A DNA stretch of 64,000 nt from Pandoraea iniqua (GTDB lineage: Bacteria; Pseudomonadota; Gammaproteobacteria; Burkholderiales; Burkholderiaceae). Positions 63,625 through 64,000 of the stretch are shown piece after piece. Position 1 is the first letter of the stretch, and every line of letters begins with the position of its first letter. Below the pieces are notes generated by a model that worked only from the letters and a program-made list of their open reading frames with translations, did no database searches and was not told the DNA's origin. Location: positions 1,054,001-1,118,000 of the forward strand of contig NZ_CABPSF010000001.1 in NCBI RefSeq assembly GCF_902459685.1, written 5' to 3'. The position numbers and the translations under genes are program-made.

Positions 63625-64000
63625 TTATGGATCCGGCATCGACAGCCGACGATCGATAGTTTCGACGGCACGTTCAATCGAAGCGTTGGCTGTGTCGATG
63701 ACAAGATGTTCTGATTCCCATGCATCGTATTGACGCTCGAGCACGTCCTTCCAGGTTGGCAGCTTGTGGCCAAGGATGTCTGCCTGTCGTTCCTCGACCC
63801 TCAAACGGTGCGCCGTTTTATCTGAACAGATCAACTCAATCTCGAAGATGCTCACGCCTGCTTCAAGCGCCACACGTCTCCAAGCGTTACGCGTCACATG
63901 CAGCGAATTGACTGAGTCCGCAACGACGGTCAACCCAAGGCGCAAATTATCTTTCGCAACTGCATATCCGGCCAGATAGCCGGCAGGTCCGATATCCGCC
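63625..64000 (-). CDS. Kinase-like AAA/P-loop protein, C-terminal part (gene continues past window end)
   Basis: The frame is open to base 64000 on the minus strand, so the start and the P-loop lie outside. The visible ~125 residues, with LGLTVVADSVNSLHVTRNAWRRVA, then IFEIELICSDKTAHRLRVEERQ and HLVIDTANASIERAVETI, resemble the lid and C-terminal half of small predicted kinases (zeta-toxin/gluconokinase-like P-loop proteins). The substrate is unknown. First gene of the minus-strand low-GC group. Confidence 0.65.
   Translation of the reverse strand, partial: ADIGPAGYLAGYAVAKDNLRLGLTVVADSVNSLHVTRNAWRRVALEAGVSIFEIELICSDKTAHRLRVEERQADILGHKLPTWKDVLERQYDAWESEHLVIDTANASIERAVETIDRRLSMPDP

Overview
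This window looks like chromosome of a high-GC betaproteobacterium of the Burkholderiaceae. Pandoraea or a close relative is my best guess, but that is an inference from gene families and base composition; no rRNA or other taxonomic marker is present. The DNA is densely coded, with no tRNA, rRNA, insertion sequence or CRISPR array that I could find.

Layout: 1-1.4 kb, the end of an amidohydrolase gene coupled to a CobW-type metallochaperone GTPase. 1.5-8 kb, an amino-acid permease, then a taurine uptake operon (tauABC) divergent from a MocR-type regulator, with a perfect inverted repeat between them. 8-13.3 kb, a heavy-metal-type two-component system, an alpha/beta hydrolase, a small unknown protein, a glutathione S-transferase and a phosphopantetheinyl transferase. 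13.7-17.1 kb, an aldo/keto reductase, a sigma-54 activator without a sensor domain, and a LysR regulator. 17.2-24.5 kb, the most striking locus: a four-gene set (haem-oxygenase-like oxidase, AurF-type di-iron N-oxygenase, a single-module NRPS ending in a thioester reductase, and an SRPBCC protein) with the gene content and order of mgoBCAD/pvfABCD of Pseudomonas, related to the ham (fragin/valdiazen) genes of Burkholderia. An aminotransferase gene follows. The phosphopantetheinyl transferase at 12.6 kb could activate the NRPS carrier domain.

24.6-34.2 kb: an orphan nuoA, a guanidinium exporter under a guanidine-II (mini-ykkC) riboswitch, a glycosyltransferase/LysR pair, an MFS exporter, an AraC regulator, an NmrA-like reductase, a Nudix hydrolase, an Ldh-type dehydrogenase and a creA-GNAT pair. 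34.4-41.8 kb: a catabolic unit led by an RpiR regulator: diaminopropionate ammonia-lyase, an M20 amidohydrolase, N-carbamoyl-D-amino-acid amidase, an MFS importer and a YgeY-like hydrolase. Together these suggest breakdown of an N-carbamoyl or ureido amino acid to pyruvate and ammonia. 41.8-46.3 kb: a MetR-like regulator, queH, and a folate-independent methionine synthase system (mesX = DUF1852, mesD, flavin reductase).

46.5-61.9 kb: a surface-signalling module (stand-alone STN-domain protein, FecI-type sigma factor, FecR regulator) immediately upstream of one 12.7-kb gene for a 4240-residue filamentous-haemagglutinin-type exoprotein, closed by a good terminator. 62.2-64 kb: a lower-GC cassette on the minus strand with an SMI1/KNR4-type protein, two small unknown proteins and the end of a kinase-like gene. 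It resembles an immunity-gene region.
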